Below are positions 6,499-6,755 of a DNA stretch of 6,755 nucleotides, in pieces. Each line of letters begins with the position of its first letter. Within the stretch, counting starts at the first letter, position 1. Origin of the DNA: CAYMST01 sp964393115. GTDB taxonomy: Bacteria; Bacteroidota; Bacteroidia; Cytophagales; Cyclobacteriaceae. Location: the NCBI GenBank assembly GCA_964393115.1, contig CAYMST010000260.1, positions 1-6,755 on the forward strand, read 5' to 3'. A program made the position numbers and the translations under genes. The notes beneath the pieces were generated by a model that was not told the origin of the DNA, ran no database searches, and was given only the letters and a program-made list of their open reading frames with translations.

Positions 6499-6525
6499 AT
6501 TATATGTATGAAAATATCATGTCAG
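6499..6525 (-). promoter_or_regulatory. Candidate sigma70-type promoter of the giant lipoprotein gene
   Basis: On the minus strand CTGACA (6525-6520) matches the -35 consensus at five of six bases, and a perfect TATAAT -10 element lies at 6504-6499. The 15-base spacer is shorter than the ideal 17. Transcription would start near 6492, giving an untranslated leader of about 80 bases. The surrounding DNA is AT-rich, so a chance match is possible. Confidence 0.45.
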
Positions 6526-6544
6526 TCACTTAATTACGCACACT

Positions 6545-6575
6545 AAGAACTTTTCTACTTATAGAAGTTTTTTTT
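6545..6575 (+). terminator. AU-rich hairpin followed by eight T, upstream of the small ORF
   Basis: In the plus direction TTCTA (6553-6557), loop CTTA and TAGAA (6562-6566) form a perfect 5-bp stem. Past a two-base bulge the pairing extends with AAGAAC (6545-6550) against GTTTTT (6567-6572). A run of eight T follows at 6568-6575. The shape is that of an intrinsic terminator, but the stem is AT-rich and weak. No plus-strand gene lies upstream, so it would stop antisense transcription or act as a leader element before the ORF at 6596. Confidence 0.3.
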
Positions 6576-6585
6576 GACATATATT

Positions 6586-6590
6586 GGAGA
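6586..6590 (+). promoter_or_regulatory. Ribosome binding site of the small divergent ORF
   Basis: GGAGA is followed by TAAAA and ATG at 6596, a good Shine-Dalgarno sequence at five to six bases spacing. It is the main reason to take the small plus-strand frame seriously. I found no convincing -10/-35 pair for this direction. Confidence 0.5.
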
Positions 6591-6595
6591 TAAAA

Positions 6596-6700
6596 ATGAT
6601 CAATCAAAGGATATGGTGGACAGCTATACCAATTTATGCCTTTGTAACCATTCCAGTGAATTTTTATCAATCACTCCTAGTGTATCATTACACTTGTTAG
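6596..6700 (+). CDS. Small hydrophobic ORF of 34 residues, or the broken start of a longer membrane protein
   Basis: ATG at 6596 opens 34 codons and a TAG at 6698-6700. The product starts MINQRIWWTAIPIYAFVTIP and continues with a hydrophobic, aromatic-rich segment (VNFYQSLLVYHYTC), consistent with one membrane-spanning helix after a short polar N-terminus. It is divergent from the giant lipoprotein gene, with 183 bases between the two starts. I recognise no family. It could be a genuine small membrane protein. It could also be the N-terminus of a longer membrane protein cut by a nonsense change or frameshift: the same frame stays open after the TAG to the window edge, and the +1 frame is open to about 6738. 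The window ends too soon to decide. Confidence 0.4.
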   Translation: MINQRIWWTAIPIYAFVTIPVNFYQSLLVYHYTC

Positions 6701-6755
6701 AAATATTTCAAATACTTATTTAGCAGTTTTAAAAAGTTAAAGATATGGTTAACCG

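Noticed and set aside
6574..6579. Perfect TTGACA on the plus strand as a -35 element
   Set aside because: No -10 element lies 15-19 bases downstream, and that position would fall inside the start of the small ORF.

Overview
The window is almost entirely one gene. A minus-strand reading frame opens with ATG at 6412 and stays open to the left edge, giving 2137 visible codons and no stop. It is therefore a 3'-truncated view of a giant protein. I translated it by hand and cross-checked the frame at many points. The product starts with a lipoprotein signal peptide (Cys17). Two long arrays of beta-sandwich repeats follow: four SwmB-like/Ig-like repeats at residues about 54-538 and seven Calx-beta-like repeats at about 539-1361. 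Next come two further Ig-like modules, the first starting with an EF-hand-type calcium loop, then an unrecognised domain of about 210 residues. The visible part ends in a von Willebrand factor A (VWA) domain that is nearly complete at the window edge.

The organism is a diderm bacterium. The loose lipobox (ISVG-C), the AT-rich intergenic DNA and the large Ser/Thr/Gly-rich surface lipoprotein fit a spirochaete, perhaps Leptospira or a relative. That is an inference from style; the window has no phylogenetic marker gene.

Layout from right to left. 6701-6755 is AT-rich DNA with no gene I can support. 6596-6700 (+) is a 34-residue hydrophobic ORF with a good ribosome binding site, divergent from the main gene. 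6413-6595 is the 183-base intergenic region. It holds a plausible sigma70-type promoter for the main gene (6499-6525), its ribosome binding site (6420-6424) with overlapping inverted repeats, and an AU-rich hairpin with a T8 run ahead of the small ORF. 1-6412 (-) is the giant lipoprotein gene.

The simplest functional reading is a lipid-anchored stalk of about a dozen calcium-dependent beta domains carrying a VWA head far from the membrane, as in an adhesin or surface receptor. The most unusual points are the altered metal-site motif of the VWA head (Asn-Asn-Ser-Gly-Thr in place of Asp-x-Ser-x-Ser), the strict alternation of two Calx-beta subtypes, and cysteine pairs placed in three of the four SwmB-like repeats.
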